A stretch of DNA of 64,000 nucleotides from contig CM043952.1 of assembly GCA_014529385.2 (NCBI GenBank), positions 154,703,557 to 154,767,556 of the forward strand, given 5' to 3'. Position 1 is the first letter of the stretch. The number at the start of each line of letters is the position of its first letter. The notes beneath the pieces are model-generated. The model had not been told where the DNA came from. It made no database searches and was given only the letters and a program-made list of their open reading frames with translations. The position numbers and the translations under genes were made by a program. The DNA comes from Adiantum capillus-veneris (Eukaryota > Streptophyta > Polypodiopsida > Polypodiales > Pteridaceae). Shown one piece after another: positions 26,046 through 35,930 of the stretch.

Positions 26046-27000
26046 TGTTTGCGGGTCGCCGCGACGGATGTCCATAGCATAGCTCTCACGCATCAACATA
26101 ATATATCAATACAAGGGAAGCGAGCAGGATGAGGCATGGAAGCTCACTAGGGTGTCATTCCTAATGGAGTGAACTCGATGAGATACAAATACTAACTCTG
26201 CAAGAAAATCATAGGCACAAAAGCCCAGTAATCTACCTATGTCCTTCTACACATATCTACAGTCATCACGCCCGTTTACCATGCAAGTCACGTCGGATTC
26301 GCATGAAACTTGAAGGGAAGCTACAGGGGACTATCAGGACCATATCCTATCGTTGTCACAACATTCTGGAGAGGTACAAAGATCGTGATTGTTCATCCCA
26401 AAGTAAAAAAAAACAGTGAACAGGTGATCCTAAAGGGTCTTTTTAGGGTCCCTAAAGCCTCTCCTAGGTCAAAACAACATAAAATACGCGTTTAAACACT
26501 CAAAACATCGATTTGAGGTCTCAAACTCGTAGTTTAAAACCTACACCAAATCTTGAATGATTACACTTGAATGGAAGAGCAAAGTAAGAGGAACACAATG
26601 CAATGAACGAAATTGAATTCGGATTACCATAGCCACAGTAGCGAAGACTACAAGCTGGAGCAAGAAGAAGCTCTCAAACGTACGCTCACTTCTCAGTTTC
26701 TCATGAAAAAGATAATGTTCAAACTTACAAAATTGACCTTTATAGTTTAGGTCTTTACAAATGGCTTGTCCGACCAAAAGCTCCTAAACTTCTAACTGGC
26801 TCTCTAATATACAATTGCTCCTAGAAAAATAATCATAAATTCTTTTACAAGTTCTCGGGTTAGAGATGCTCTCTTACAAAAGAATTTTACAAGGGTTTCC
26901 CACAAAAATGTGACTCCTTCTCTGTAACCCATTGCTTCGTTGCTTCGTCCGCCAAACAGATGGCATGAGAACGAACAATTCAAAATTTTTCACAGCACCA
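26046..27000 (-). repeat. 5' LTR of gypsy element 2 (outer edge approximate)
   Basis: Begins TGTTTGCGGGTCGCC next to the PBS. A minus-strand TATA-like AAACTATAAAGGTC lies near 26,740. The outer end is placed near a CA at about 27,000 where a CATTGCATTG-type simple repeat begins; this edge is a guess because no partner LTR is present. Confidence 0.5.
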
Positions 27001-27409
27001 ACATTGCATTGCAATTAGCATAGCATCAACATGGCATTGGCATTGAAATTGCATCATCATGGAATGTCTACACAATTCTACACATGTTCAGATTCTAGGG
27101 AGCTTGAGAATGCCACCTTGATTACCTTTCCAATGAAGATCAATTGAACGGTTGAAAACTCCAATTATCCTTAGTAGAAAATTAGTGTGTAAGTTAGCAA
27201 GAATTAGTGAAATTAGCAAGGGGTTTGTGTGAAATTAGAGTGTGTAAACACACAATTGGCAAGATATAGTGATAAATTAGGGAATAATGAACACATTGCT
27301 TCATGCACACACATCCAAAATCCACAAAACCATAAACACACAAGTGAAATTAGTAGTAAAATTAGTGAGGAAAGACATTCGATTATGACACAATTACACT
27401 AGCGTAGGC

Positions 27410-27434
27410 CATCATCCCCGGCAGCGGTGCCCCA
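27410..27434 (-). promoter_or_regulatory. primer binding site of outer element
   Basis: Directly adjacent to the right LTR, the minus strand reads TGGGGCACCGCTGCCGGGGA, a tRNA-Asp-type PBS like that at 26,025 but with different substitutions. Confidence 0.7.
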
Positions 27435-28217
27435 TGTTGGGGGTTCTATCGTTTCATAGCTCTAGTGTCCAACAAAATTATCAATCCGGAGGGATGAGCT
27501 ACCCGGCTAGGGCATGGAAACACTCACACGATTAGTGAGCTAATTATAGCAACACAAATGGTGACTCTATGAGGTGAGCTTCTTGGCCTATGGAGGAGCT
27601 AATCCATAACAATTGGCAATCTCCACATCCACTTCTCTTTACCTCCAATCAACCCAATTACACACACTAATGATTGAAAGACGCACACAACACTAATCTT
27701 ATCATGCAACACACTAATTGCAAGCAAACACACATAGATCTATCGATCACCACAGTCCAATCAAACCTACATGCACACACAAGCAAGAGAGGGAAATCAC
27801 ACAAGATTAAAGAGCTGGGATTAACCACTAAATAGTTACAATCTAGCTAATCAAAGCATCATTAGCAATCATAAGAAGCATGAGAGAGGCATATTGAAAG
27901 AGAATTAAGCAATAATTAGTGTTAACCAAGTCACATGAGCAAGGAGAAGCTCAAGGATTCCATAGCCACACACCTCAAGACCTCTCACCAAAGAGTGCTC
28001 TCAGCAAGTTGGCTTGAGAACCCTAATTTCTTTTACACACTGCCTTATATACCTAGGATAAAAATATGCAATGTTTGAGCGTCCAAGGCCTTTAGAGCTC
28101 CACCACTTATTACTGAATCTACAACCTAGGTACATTGAATTCTTTACAGCTTGGAACTCCCATTGAGCACATAACTCATGAAAATATTACAATGGCTTTA
28201 AAAAAAACGAGAATCTA
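27435..28217 (-). repeat. right (5') LTR of outer element, truncated
   Basis: Starts TGTTGGGGGTTC and matches 15,538-16,322. The last roughly 135 bp present in the left LTR are missing: homology ends near 28,217, where PPR-like sequence begins. The upstream promoter part of the 5' LTR is therefore lost or was replaced, and no terminal duplication can be read. Confidence 0.8.
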
Positions 28218-28885
28218 TACCTAGAACATCCCAAAGCTTGTCAAGGACTTGGTGCGCTCAGACAAGTCTATCGTGCTTGACATACATACTGATTAACGTG
28301 TTGGATAAGTATGTATTTTTTTTTCAAGTAATCCACTATCGCAAATATCAGCATGTATCCTACTACCTTGGTACAAATCCTTGTTCTTAGCACAATCTTT
28401 AAGTGAGCTCACAAAAGAAAGACTCATCTCTTCCTCTTGATGTTTTCTTGTGTAGTGGATATTGCTCTACCCTGTGAAAACAAAACCAATGCTACATAGA
28501 GAGAATCAAGTGTGTGTGTGTGTGTGTGTGTGTGCAAGTGTGCATGTGCATACAAAGAGTGCTTTATGAAGTACAACATATCTGGCATACATGTCAACCA
28601 AGGCAATGCCATGTATAATGTTTCTTTTCTACAGCCCTTAGCTAACAATATCATCGTGAATTCCTTTGCCCATATCAGCATCTTGCCTAATGCCGCATGC
28701 CTTCAAGATATAACAGTACACAATTGCATTTGGATAGGTGCCCTCTCATTGCATCTGCTAAAAATAGCCTAGAGCTTCTTGGCCCTACCTCTATTGGGCA
28801 TATCCCGGGATTGGTACATTCTAATAGACTACATTCCGGACAGCAAGCACTTTTGTCACAAATTGGTGATGTGGATGGTTGTACA
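28218..28885 (-). pseudogene. pentatricopeptide repeat (PPR) gene fragment
   Basis: The minus strand gives PPR text in several frames. From the right: AVRNVVYWNVPIPGYAQ, then broken QEAL..QMQ, PNAIVYCYILKACG, MGKGIHDDIV and ALVDMYAR. After a (GT)n tract come SSLKDCAKNKDLYQGSRIHA, DICDSGLLEK and NTLISMYVKHDRLV, with AHQVLDKLWDVL. These are the 35-residue PPR motifs of plant organelle RNA-binding proteins (PLS-type spacing). Stops and shifts are frequent, so it is dead. The left part (KDCAKNKDLYQGSRIHA) usually comes before the right part in such proteins, so the pieces may be rearranged or from two genes. Confidence 0.8.
28510..28534 (+). repeat. (GT)12 microsatellite
   Basis: Short GT run between the two PPR-like blocks. 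Confidence 0.85.
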
Positions 28886-28901
28886 CACACACCCGCCCGC
28901 T

Positions 28902-29456
28902 GAAGTGATGACATGGCAGGCTCGTAGATTGCGGTGCAAATCTTAAAAGGCCCACGTGGCAGGCAACGTATTGAATTTTGGTTGACGTGGAAGATTGGTA
29001 CGATAGACTGTACGGACAGTCTCTACGCAAAACTTTGGCTGCTTTATTTTACACAAGAGAGAGAGAGAGCTTTTATTTTTTTTAAAGATTTGCTTTATTC
29101 TTACCAAGCAAGTGAGAGGAGTTGCTTTATGTTGAGAATGCTTTTAGTGGGGGACAACTTTGGGGGCTGCTTTTGGCATCCCTTGTAAACCTTTATAAGT
29201 GTGGCTTGGCCTCTCACTTCTCAGAGCATCTGGATGGAGAGTCTGAGAGTGAGACCAAGCCACTCCGTGTACTTTGTGCAACAGATTTAATACAAAAAGA
29301 AATACCGAAAGGGGCACCAGTCTTTAGGGCCAATATTTCTAGGCACGGAACTCCGCCGGGCCGTTTCAAATCAATTGTGAACTGTGAACTATTTTGAAGT
29401 GAATTCTTGTCGTGTCGCGGTAGAATCTTAACTTGGAGTGTCCAAGTTTGTTATAA
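28902..29456 (+). repeat. candidate LTR of a plus-strand element
   Basis: Starts TGATGACATGGCAGG, has a TATA-like CCTTTATAAGTGTGGC near 29,190 and T/A-rich leader sequence after it. It ends where TGGTATTACAG begins (29,457), which resembles the tRNA-Met-type PBS TGGTATCAGAG. No second LTR is visible, so this rests on order of parts alone. Confidence 0.4.
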
Positions 29457-29520
29457 TGGTATTACAGTATGGCCAATTTCTCTCCTACTGAGAAATTCCA
29501 ATGCTTTTTACGTGGCACTT

Positions 29521-30112
29521 ATGGATTTAGACAGAGATCAGTCGACTTTCTCTACATCCGAAGATGCGGGAAGAGATCACGAAGAAGATTCATGCAAGGA
29601 GTATGGCCCACCTTGGCCTACTCAGGTGGAGCTTAAAGAGATGGAGCGTCGATGACTGATCGATGATGCAACAAAGATGATGCTAAATTTTACGAAAGGA
29701 CCCAAAATTTGCAAAATTTATGAGCCAGACCACCTTCAACGAGGTGCACTCACAGTGGCGGAAAACCACACAACCACCCCTCAAATCGACACTCAAGAAA
29801 TCTCCTACTCCAAGGATGTTTACAGAGCAAGAATTAGAAGAGGTGGTTGACACACGGATTTCTCAATTTTTTGATGTGCAGAACAAAGCCCAAAAGCATG
29901 GCTGAAAGCTGAAGAAAGGCACTGACTTCCCGGGTTATTTGGGTCGTCAGTCTACTTTTTCCTCTGCAAGAAAGAAGAAGAAGCATGTGCGATTTGAAGG
30001 AGTACCCAATTCTTCTTCTTCTTCTTCTTCTGACAGTTCTTCTAACTACTCTGACGTGAGTGAAGAAGACAGAAAAGGGAAAAAGCGAAATGATGTCTTG
30101 GATAGATTGTAG
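29521..30112 (+). pseudogene. gag-like frame after candidate PBS
   Basis: Plus-strand pieces start MDLDRDQSTFSTSEDAGRD, break at a TGA (29,653), and continue with PPLKSTLKKSPTPRMF, ELEEVVDTRISQFFDV, RKKKKHVRFEGVPNSSSSS and DVSEEDRKGKKRNDVL. This is a charged, Ser-rich, disordered protein located where Gag is expected. There is no zinc knuckle or capsid signature, so the assignment is by position only. Confidence 0.35.
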
Positions 30113-30985
30113 GGTTGTTCTATTTTTAGTTTGATCGATCTAAAGAGTGAATATCACTAGATGGTTCATGGATATCGTGAGATGATTGATCCAATAGATG
30201 TGCCCAAAATAGCTGTCAAGAGAACTTTTGGATTTTGTGGGTTTTTTGTCATGCCTTTTGCCTTGTTCTAATCATATGATGGACATGGCATTTCTTCCTC
30301 ATAGACAATGTATGGGCACTGACAATGTGAGTACGGATGTCAGGGCCTTTTGTGCAAGCTCTGCATAATAAAGTTGTACGTATTCATCTTTCTATTTAGA
30401 CAAGCAACAGTGAAGTAAAGGTTGCACCTTGCTAAAAGGTTTAAGATTTACTTAGGTTGGATTCTTTTTATTAGCTTTTAGTATTAGGTATGGCTTTAGT
30501 TTAGGTTTATTGTGGCTTGATTTCAGTTTGAAGAAAGGCTGAAATCTTTAAGGTTGAGTGTTATTTAAAGTTAAGCTGCTATCTTTCAGGTTTAGTCCCT
30601 TGCTTTTATTAGTTCTAGGGGTGTGTGTGAGAAAGAGAGAGAGAGAGTGTGAAAGGGAATGAGTGAACGAACGAGTTGGTAGACTTTGGGTAATTTTTTT
30701 GTGTGGGTTCTATTATTATTAAAACATTTCTTTTTATATGTGTTTGTGTGTTTTGTTTTGTCTTGTATGCTTTTCATTGTTTTTTATAATACACTTTTTT
30801 CTTTTTATATTATCTTATGTTCATGCTTTTTTTTTTGTCAAATTTTTTTAGTGTGTTTTTATTTGTAATAATAATAACAATTATTTTTATCTTAGTTTCA
30901 TTTTATGCTTCTAGTTATTGTGACCTTTGTATCTTTCATTCATTGTCATAGTTTGTAAGTTTAGATATTTCTAAACTTATGAAGG
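30113..30985 (+). other. no gene; T-rich spacer
   Basis: T-rich plus strand with a short GAGAGA cluster near 30,635. No coding evidence. Confidence 0.45.
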
Positions 30986-31790
30986 TATATTCATTGTATG
31001 GGCACATTCTTTGATGATATGATTGTGTTATTGAAGAACGAGGAAGAGCTTTACGAGCATTTGAAACCTTGCAAAGGAAACGTTTCCATCAATGGAAAGA
31101 AGAGTGAATTCTTGTGGATGAGTTTCCTTTAGTATCAAATGTTTTAGACCAAGAGTATCGCTGCAGGTTTGCAAAAGGTTAGTCCTTTTGGGACATTTAC
31201 CTTTCGCACCCGTGAACGCTTGGTTAATTGGCTACAACTCCCACCCTTACTTTGTGGATGAGTTTGATTTAGTAGAGTGAATTCGTTGTGGAAGAGATTC
31301 ATTTCTTGGGACACATGGTTTCAAAAGATGGAGTAGGAATGAGGAAGAACTTTAGGAGCATTTGAAACATTACAAAGGAAAGGTTTCCATCAATGGAAAG
31401 AAGAGTGAATTCTTCGTGGAAGAGATTCATTTCTTGGGACAAATGGTTTCAAAAGATGGAGTAGGAATGGACATAGATAAGATTAGGGTGACACAAGAGG
31501 GACCAAACCCAACAAATTTGCACGATGCCCACAATTTCTTAGTCTTATTCTCTTACTATTGGTGATTTATCACAAGTAAATTGTTGAGACATGAGCACCT
31601 TTGCAAGATTTGACCCATAAGGGAGTTGTCTTTTGTTTTGAAGGAAGGAAATATAAAGCCTTCCAGGTCTAGCTTCCTATAGAGCCAGTTCTTGTGTTAT
31701 TGGATTTGAGAAAGTCATTTTAGGTGTAGTGTGATGTATATGGCAATAGTATTTGGGAAATTCTTATGCAAGATGGCTGAAGTGGGATAA
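30986..31790 (+). pseudogene. gypsy RT/RNase H fragment, internally duplicated
   Basis: The plus strand at 31,000-31,060 reads FFDDMIVLLKNEEELYEHLK, equivalent to the YIDDI catalytic loop of gypsy reverse transcriptase. At 31,362-31,565 it reads INGKKSEFFVEEIHFLGQMV and NPTNLHDAHNFLVLFSYYW (thumb/connection). Around 31,600-31,780 broken frames give GVVFCFEGRKYKAF, EPVLVLLDLRKSF and CDVYGNSIWEILMQDG (RNase H start). Stops and frameshifts are frequent, and segments around 31,050 and 31,285 recur at 31,350 and 31,420. The protein is dead. Confidence 0.8.
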
Positions 31791-32130
31791 TGGCAATGAG
31801 GATGGGGAAGGATTGGTAGTGCTCAAGATCTACACAGAAGGAAAGATAAACAACCCCAAGGGCTACCCTCTATATAATTCAAGTGGAAGGAGGGAGAGAG
31901 AGGGACACTGCTAGCAAGGTTTTTCATTTGTTATTCCAAGTATGAAGGATCCCATGAAGTGATATTACCTGATGTATGCACACATATGTCTTAGATGATG
32001 TGGTTATGAAGAGTATGCAAGAGCTCAGAACAAAGCCATCACCAGTGTTGCTACCCAGGAAGAAAGCTAAGTGCTCATCCTTAAATACAACCAAGCATAG
32101 CAAGCCTTGTGTGCATGCGCACACGCGTGC
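31791..32130. other. no gene recognised
   Basis: Short spacer between the gypsy relic and the LINE-like copy B. A sequence continuing the gypsy RNase H or the hAT gene was looked for and not seen. Confidence 0.4.
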
Positions 32131-32132
32131 AC

Positions 32133-32148
32133 ATACACACACACACAC

Positions 32149-32189
<41 letters not shown>
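32133..32189 (+). repeat. compound (CA)n-(AG)n microsatellite
   Basis: A CA run (to 32,149) joined to (AG)19. On the minus strand the (CT)n part follows the 3' untranslated region of LINE-like copy B. Confidence 0.9.
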
Positions 32190-32193
<4 letters not shown>

Positions 32194-32790
32194 ATTATCG
32201 TCTACGGAGGTCATATATGACCCATGGGACCGGAGACAAAAAACATTACAATGCATCCTTATAAGTGAAGGCATTGGATACATATCAGTTAAGGAATGAG
32301 GGTCCATCAGTAGGGTAGAAGATAAGATAATAAAGTAAACAAGACCTAAACCTAAGTGGGGTTGGGTAAGGGGAGACCCCCTTTCGGAGTTCGGAACTCT
32401 TGAATGATGGCCTTCCCCCCTCAGTAGACTGCCCATTTGACTTGCTTTCGGGCTTCGTCGACCTTCTCGAGTTCGCACTTTTAACCTTGAGTTGATTCAT
32501 GGTTAGCTCCTCAGCAATCCAAACCTTTGTTCCTTTGAGGAGGTAAGATTGGCGCAATAGCCTCACTCGCTCCTCTTTGTCCTTAAAAGTGAGAAGGCAG
32601 TGCTCCAGTGGTACTTTCCTGTGTGTGTCGTTAATCCAGGAAATGTCTTCTCGCTTGCTGTTGATGGGCTGAATAATATCGTTGAGCTTGATGATTGCCT
32701 CTTCGAGGGTGGCCTCGGTAGTGCACCATGGTGAGGGAAGCCCACCAATCTGGATCTTAAGGGAATTCTCTTCCTGGAGTTTCTGCTTAC
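32190..32790 (-). pseudogene. LINE-like ORF1 element, copy B, 5'-truncated
   Basis: The minus strand reads LKIQIGGLPSPWC, then PINSKREDISWINDTHRKVP, LEHCLLTFKDKEER, LLRQSYLLKGTKVWIAEELT, then a frameshift, then KQVKWAVY. These match copy A (6,995-7,470) along the C-terminal half. The 3' untranslated regions also match (both contain TTAACTGATATGTATC and GTCATATMTGACCTCCGT) up to the (CT)n tail. The 5' half of the protein is absent: homology ends at about 32,790, where hAT transposase sequence begins. 5' truncation is the usual fate of LINE insertions. Confidence 0.6.
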
Positions 32791-32795
32791 AAATC

Positions 32796-33886
32796 GAGCA
32801 CTCTTTGTTGTTTCAAGATAAATTTCACAACCTGACGTATTGTACCAATTATTCTGGCAAACCATGTGAATTTTTCGCTAGTATACCAATCCTTCAGCAC
32901 CAAGTTTAAGCTATGTGTATTACAACCATTGGAAAAAATGTGTGGAAAGCATTTCTTTATTAATTTATTGGTGTTTCTACAATTCTTTGCATTGTCCATG
33001 AATACTTGAATGACATGTTCAGCACCAATTTCTTTAATTACATTAATCAAGACCTGAGAAATGTATTTGCCACTTTTAGTTGCAGCAGAACTATCATTCA
33101 CGTTTCTTCACTTGTACAAACCGGCATTACATTGATCAACGATCTTCTTTGAACATTTGACCAGCCATCACTCACAATCATATATCCTGAAAGCAAAATA
33201 TTATTTTTCTAACACATTCTTTGACTTCGATGTAACATTTTTCCAAGAAAACATTTTGTATCGTGTGATAAGAAGAAGCTGAAAATCTTGGGCCAAACCC
33301 ACCGATTTTCTCCCAAGCAGCCTTCCAATTATTGTTGTCTATCATGACCAAAGCACTTCTAGTAAAGAATATTTCTTTGGCAAGTGCAGTTTGTGCTTCT
33401 TCTAGAAACTACACTCGAAATCTTTGATGTAATAACCTTTGATGCATTTGACCAAGTTCACCTTCATTGTGATGCTTGAAAGGAACACTGCTGAAATTTC
33501 CTCTCCCTGTGCAGGTTGTTCTCCAAGGTTAGTTGGTGTCACTACACAGGATCTGCGAAGTTAATATTTGGCTCAGAGAACTCTTGACTCAAATCCACAG
33601 AGCTATATATCTGTTGTCTCTTGCCACTGTTTTTTGAAAGCTCTTCTCTCAAACGCTTTGCAATTGTAGATGCCTGAGGATGTTCACATTTCTTATAACT
33701 CTTTTTAACGCTACCAACAAAATGATCCCTAATACGTGGTGTACCACTCAATTTTGTTGTCTGACAATATTTACATTGCCACTCCATATATCGGCCACAT
33801 ATGTTGTGATCATAATCCCACTCTTTGCCAGGAGCTTTTTTATTCTTTGGCTTCTTCGTACCATTTGTGCCCACATTTTTCTCCAT
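32796..33886 (-). pseudogene. hAT-superfamily transposase, truncated
   Basis: ATG at 33,886 opens a 114-codon frame with a BED-type zinc finger (CGRYMEWQCKYCQTTKLSG, then RIRDHF). After a stop, broken frames give LEEAQTALAKEIFFTRSALV, NNNWKAAWEKIGGFGPRF and SSYHTIQNVFLEK. The frame at 33,101-32,787 gives LINVIKEIGAEHVIQVFMDN, FPHIFSNGCNTHSLNLVLKD and VVKFILKQQRVLDL. The D-N...C-x-H-x-LNL block is the core (DUF659 to RNase H-like) of plant hAT transposases, which cut and paste DNA. The C-terminal dimerisation domain is missing because the LINE-like copy abuts at 32,790. Confidence 0.85.
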
Positions 33887-34835
33887 TGCTTTTAGATTAA
33901 AACTGAAGACAAAAGAACCAATTGTTTAGTTTTTGAATCATTTTTCTCATTTACTTATATTAAAATTAAAAAACCATTCAATATGAAAGTAACCATGATG
34001 CACAATATGAGATTTTCAATGCACGCTAGTCAATCCACATATCGATCACCTATATTGTGAGCAAACATACACATTGCAATACAGTCTATGCACGGCATAA
34101 TAACTACAACAATGCTATGAATTTCTCAATGTAATTATTATTATAATGATTATTTATATGTACACTTTGATTTACAAACAATAAGACACATCTAATTTCA
34201 ATTTCTACAAAAAAAAAACAAAAGAAATAAAATATATGATAGGTCATTTCATGCACTAATAATCTATCCTAATACATAATGCACTCTCTATATAAACCAA
34301 TGCATGAACTAATTAACACAAATAGATATTCAATATAATCACTCAATTGAGGACTACTTGTACCCAGTGAAGGATTGTATCCTCCCCATGCAACCAATTC
34401 AATATATAAAAGCTATTTTAACCCAATTAAGAATTATAGCTCTTATATTGTGGAGTGACAATATAATGCAAGACTTCAACGATCTTTATATGCCTAGTAC
34501 ACTAGTACAGGACATGCGACCCTTGACTATCGACTTGTCATTTTACATATACTCATCTTCTAAAACCAATCACAACCCTCATTTGGACCAATGGATTCTT
34601 CGCAATGAGCATGAATCTCCAAGTTTTCGTACCTTTATGTCTGTAAATGAAGTAAATTTTTTTAGAAGTGGTTACCAAATTAAGAATCACGTTCGGCCCA
34701 AAAAAAGGACCTGTGAATCTATAACCTTTAGTCAATTCACAAGGAGATGACTATACTTAGCACTTGGATACACTCCCCAAGGATTTGCCTAGCTAAAGGA
34801 CTGCGATTAACACACTATTTACTATATATAATTAC
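33887..34835. other. no gene recognised
   Basis: AT-rich. It may include the terminal part of the hAT element, but no terminal inverted repeat was found. A 130-codon plus-strand frame at 34,358-34,750 has no recognisable motif and no supporting context. Confidence 0.4.
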
Positions 34836-34839
34836 TCCC

Positions 34840-34925
34840 ATCGGCTTTTTCATTTTCTTGATGGGTCCGCCGGGCAACTACATATACCCGGTGGGCCTCC
34901 AGTAAAATGAAAAATCTCGGCAGGC
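34840..34925. repeat. imperfect GC-rich inverted repeat
   Basis: The complement of the arm at 34,840-34,875 (CATCGGCTTTTTCATTTTCT then GATGGGTCCGCCGGGC) aligns with 34,887-34,920 (CCCGGTGGGCCTCCAGT then AAAATGAAAAATCTCGG). Further CCCGGAGGGC-type motifs follow to 34,970. It stands out from AT-rich flanks and looks like a decayed transposon terminus or small foldback element. Confidence 0.55.
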
Positions 34926-35475
34926 CCCGTAGGGAAAAATAAAAAACCCGGAGGGCTAACCGGCTCTATGGGTTTTTGCAGATCATACTCAAATTCATGT
35001 TAACAATTAACGTAATCACTTGATTTTCTCGTGTAGATACTAGAGTTATTGACGTAATCACACGATCGTGATTATGTTAATGAGATCCATGTTCCTCACA
35101 AAATCCTTAATCTTCATCAGTGTCCTCTCTTGCAACAAACAAGTTGGCTAGAAGAGATGACATATCAAAGAGGATGCAATGTGTTGGTTGTAGGATATGA
35201 TAGAAATGGCTATGGCAAGAGATGTTTGGGCTAGTTTAACAAAATATCAAGTGATGGACTTCTCCAAATACAAGCACCTATGCTTGCACCTCGAAACCTA
35301 TTAGATGTTGCAAGACCTTTATGTGGGTGATGGATTCATGACGATGAGATTTCTAGTTAGAAGCTATTCAATAAACATGTTTTTCCCTTACAAAAGCACA
35401 AAAAGTTCTTGATGAGCTTTCTATGCAAAATGTTGCATCTTGAAACATGTTGAGTGCACGTTATGCCAACATGGT

Positions 35476-35930
35476 CATTAGGCAAAACTTGGACTCACAA
35501 AGGGGCCCTTTAATGAGTTTGACTTTACCTCTCTCTACCAAAACGGGCGCATGGATAATTTTTTGCAAACAAACTCCAAAGTTGGCAGAGTTTTGACAGT
35601 TAGAATTTCCTCTTCAAGCTCTATCTACCGATATATAGCACGCCATGAGATTCCTCATATTTTAGAAGATTCTTTTTTTGATTCACCTATGATGTGACAA
35701 CTCTGTCGGAATCTAAGTGAATAAAAAAAGAATCTTCTAAAATATGAGGAATCTCATGGCATGCTATATATTAGTAGGAGATAGAGATTGAAGAGGACAT
35801 TCTAACTGTCAAACCTCCGCCACCCTTTGGAGTTTGTTTGCAAAAATTTATCCATGTGCCCGTTTTGGTAGAGAGAGGTAAAGTTAAACTCCTTAAAGGG
35901 CCCCTTTGTGAGTCCAAATTTTTCCTAATG
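35476..35930. repeat. long near-perfect hairpin (arms about 210 bp)
   Basis: Left arm 35,476-35,686 and right arm 35,717-35,930 are reverse complements apart from scattered mismatches and small indels, with a spacer of about 30 bp. Matching anchors are CATTAGG and CCTAATG at the outside, GGGCGCATGGATAA and TTATCCATGTGCCC in the middle, and AGATTCTTTTTTTGATTCAC and GTGAATAAAAAAAGAATCT by the loop. There is no coding capacity. It could be an inverted duplication, a foldback element or a small-RNA hairpin locus. Confidence 0.9.

Larger units (their letters stand above)
20341..27000 (-). mobile_element. Ty3/gypsy element 2, gag-protease only
   Basis: Minus-strand layout from the right: LTR (26,046 to about 27,000), PBS (26,025-26,044), a 1.5-kb leader with repeated motifs, an extra N-terminal frame (24,525-23,584), Gag capsid (23,571-23,053), zinc-knuckle region (22,938-21,676), a linker (21,645-20,893) and the protease (20,831-20,341). 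Protease homology stops after AYEI at 20,341 and no reverse transcriptase or integrase follows. It is therefore a truncated or non-autonomous gypsy, probably near the Tat/Athila branch given the Asp-type PBS and long Gag. The outer limit of the LTR and the missing 3' LTR are uncertain. Confidence 0.65.

Noticed and set aside
29457-29467. TGGTATTACAG as a firm tRNA-Met primer binding site
   Set aside because: Only partial match and no second LTR; kept only as a low-confidence part of the candidate LTR entry.
34358-34750. 130-codon plus-strand frame
   Set aside because: No recognisable motif, AT-rich composition, no promoter or homologous copy in the window.
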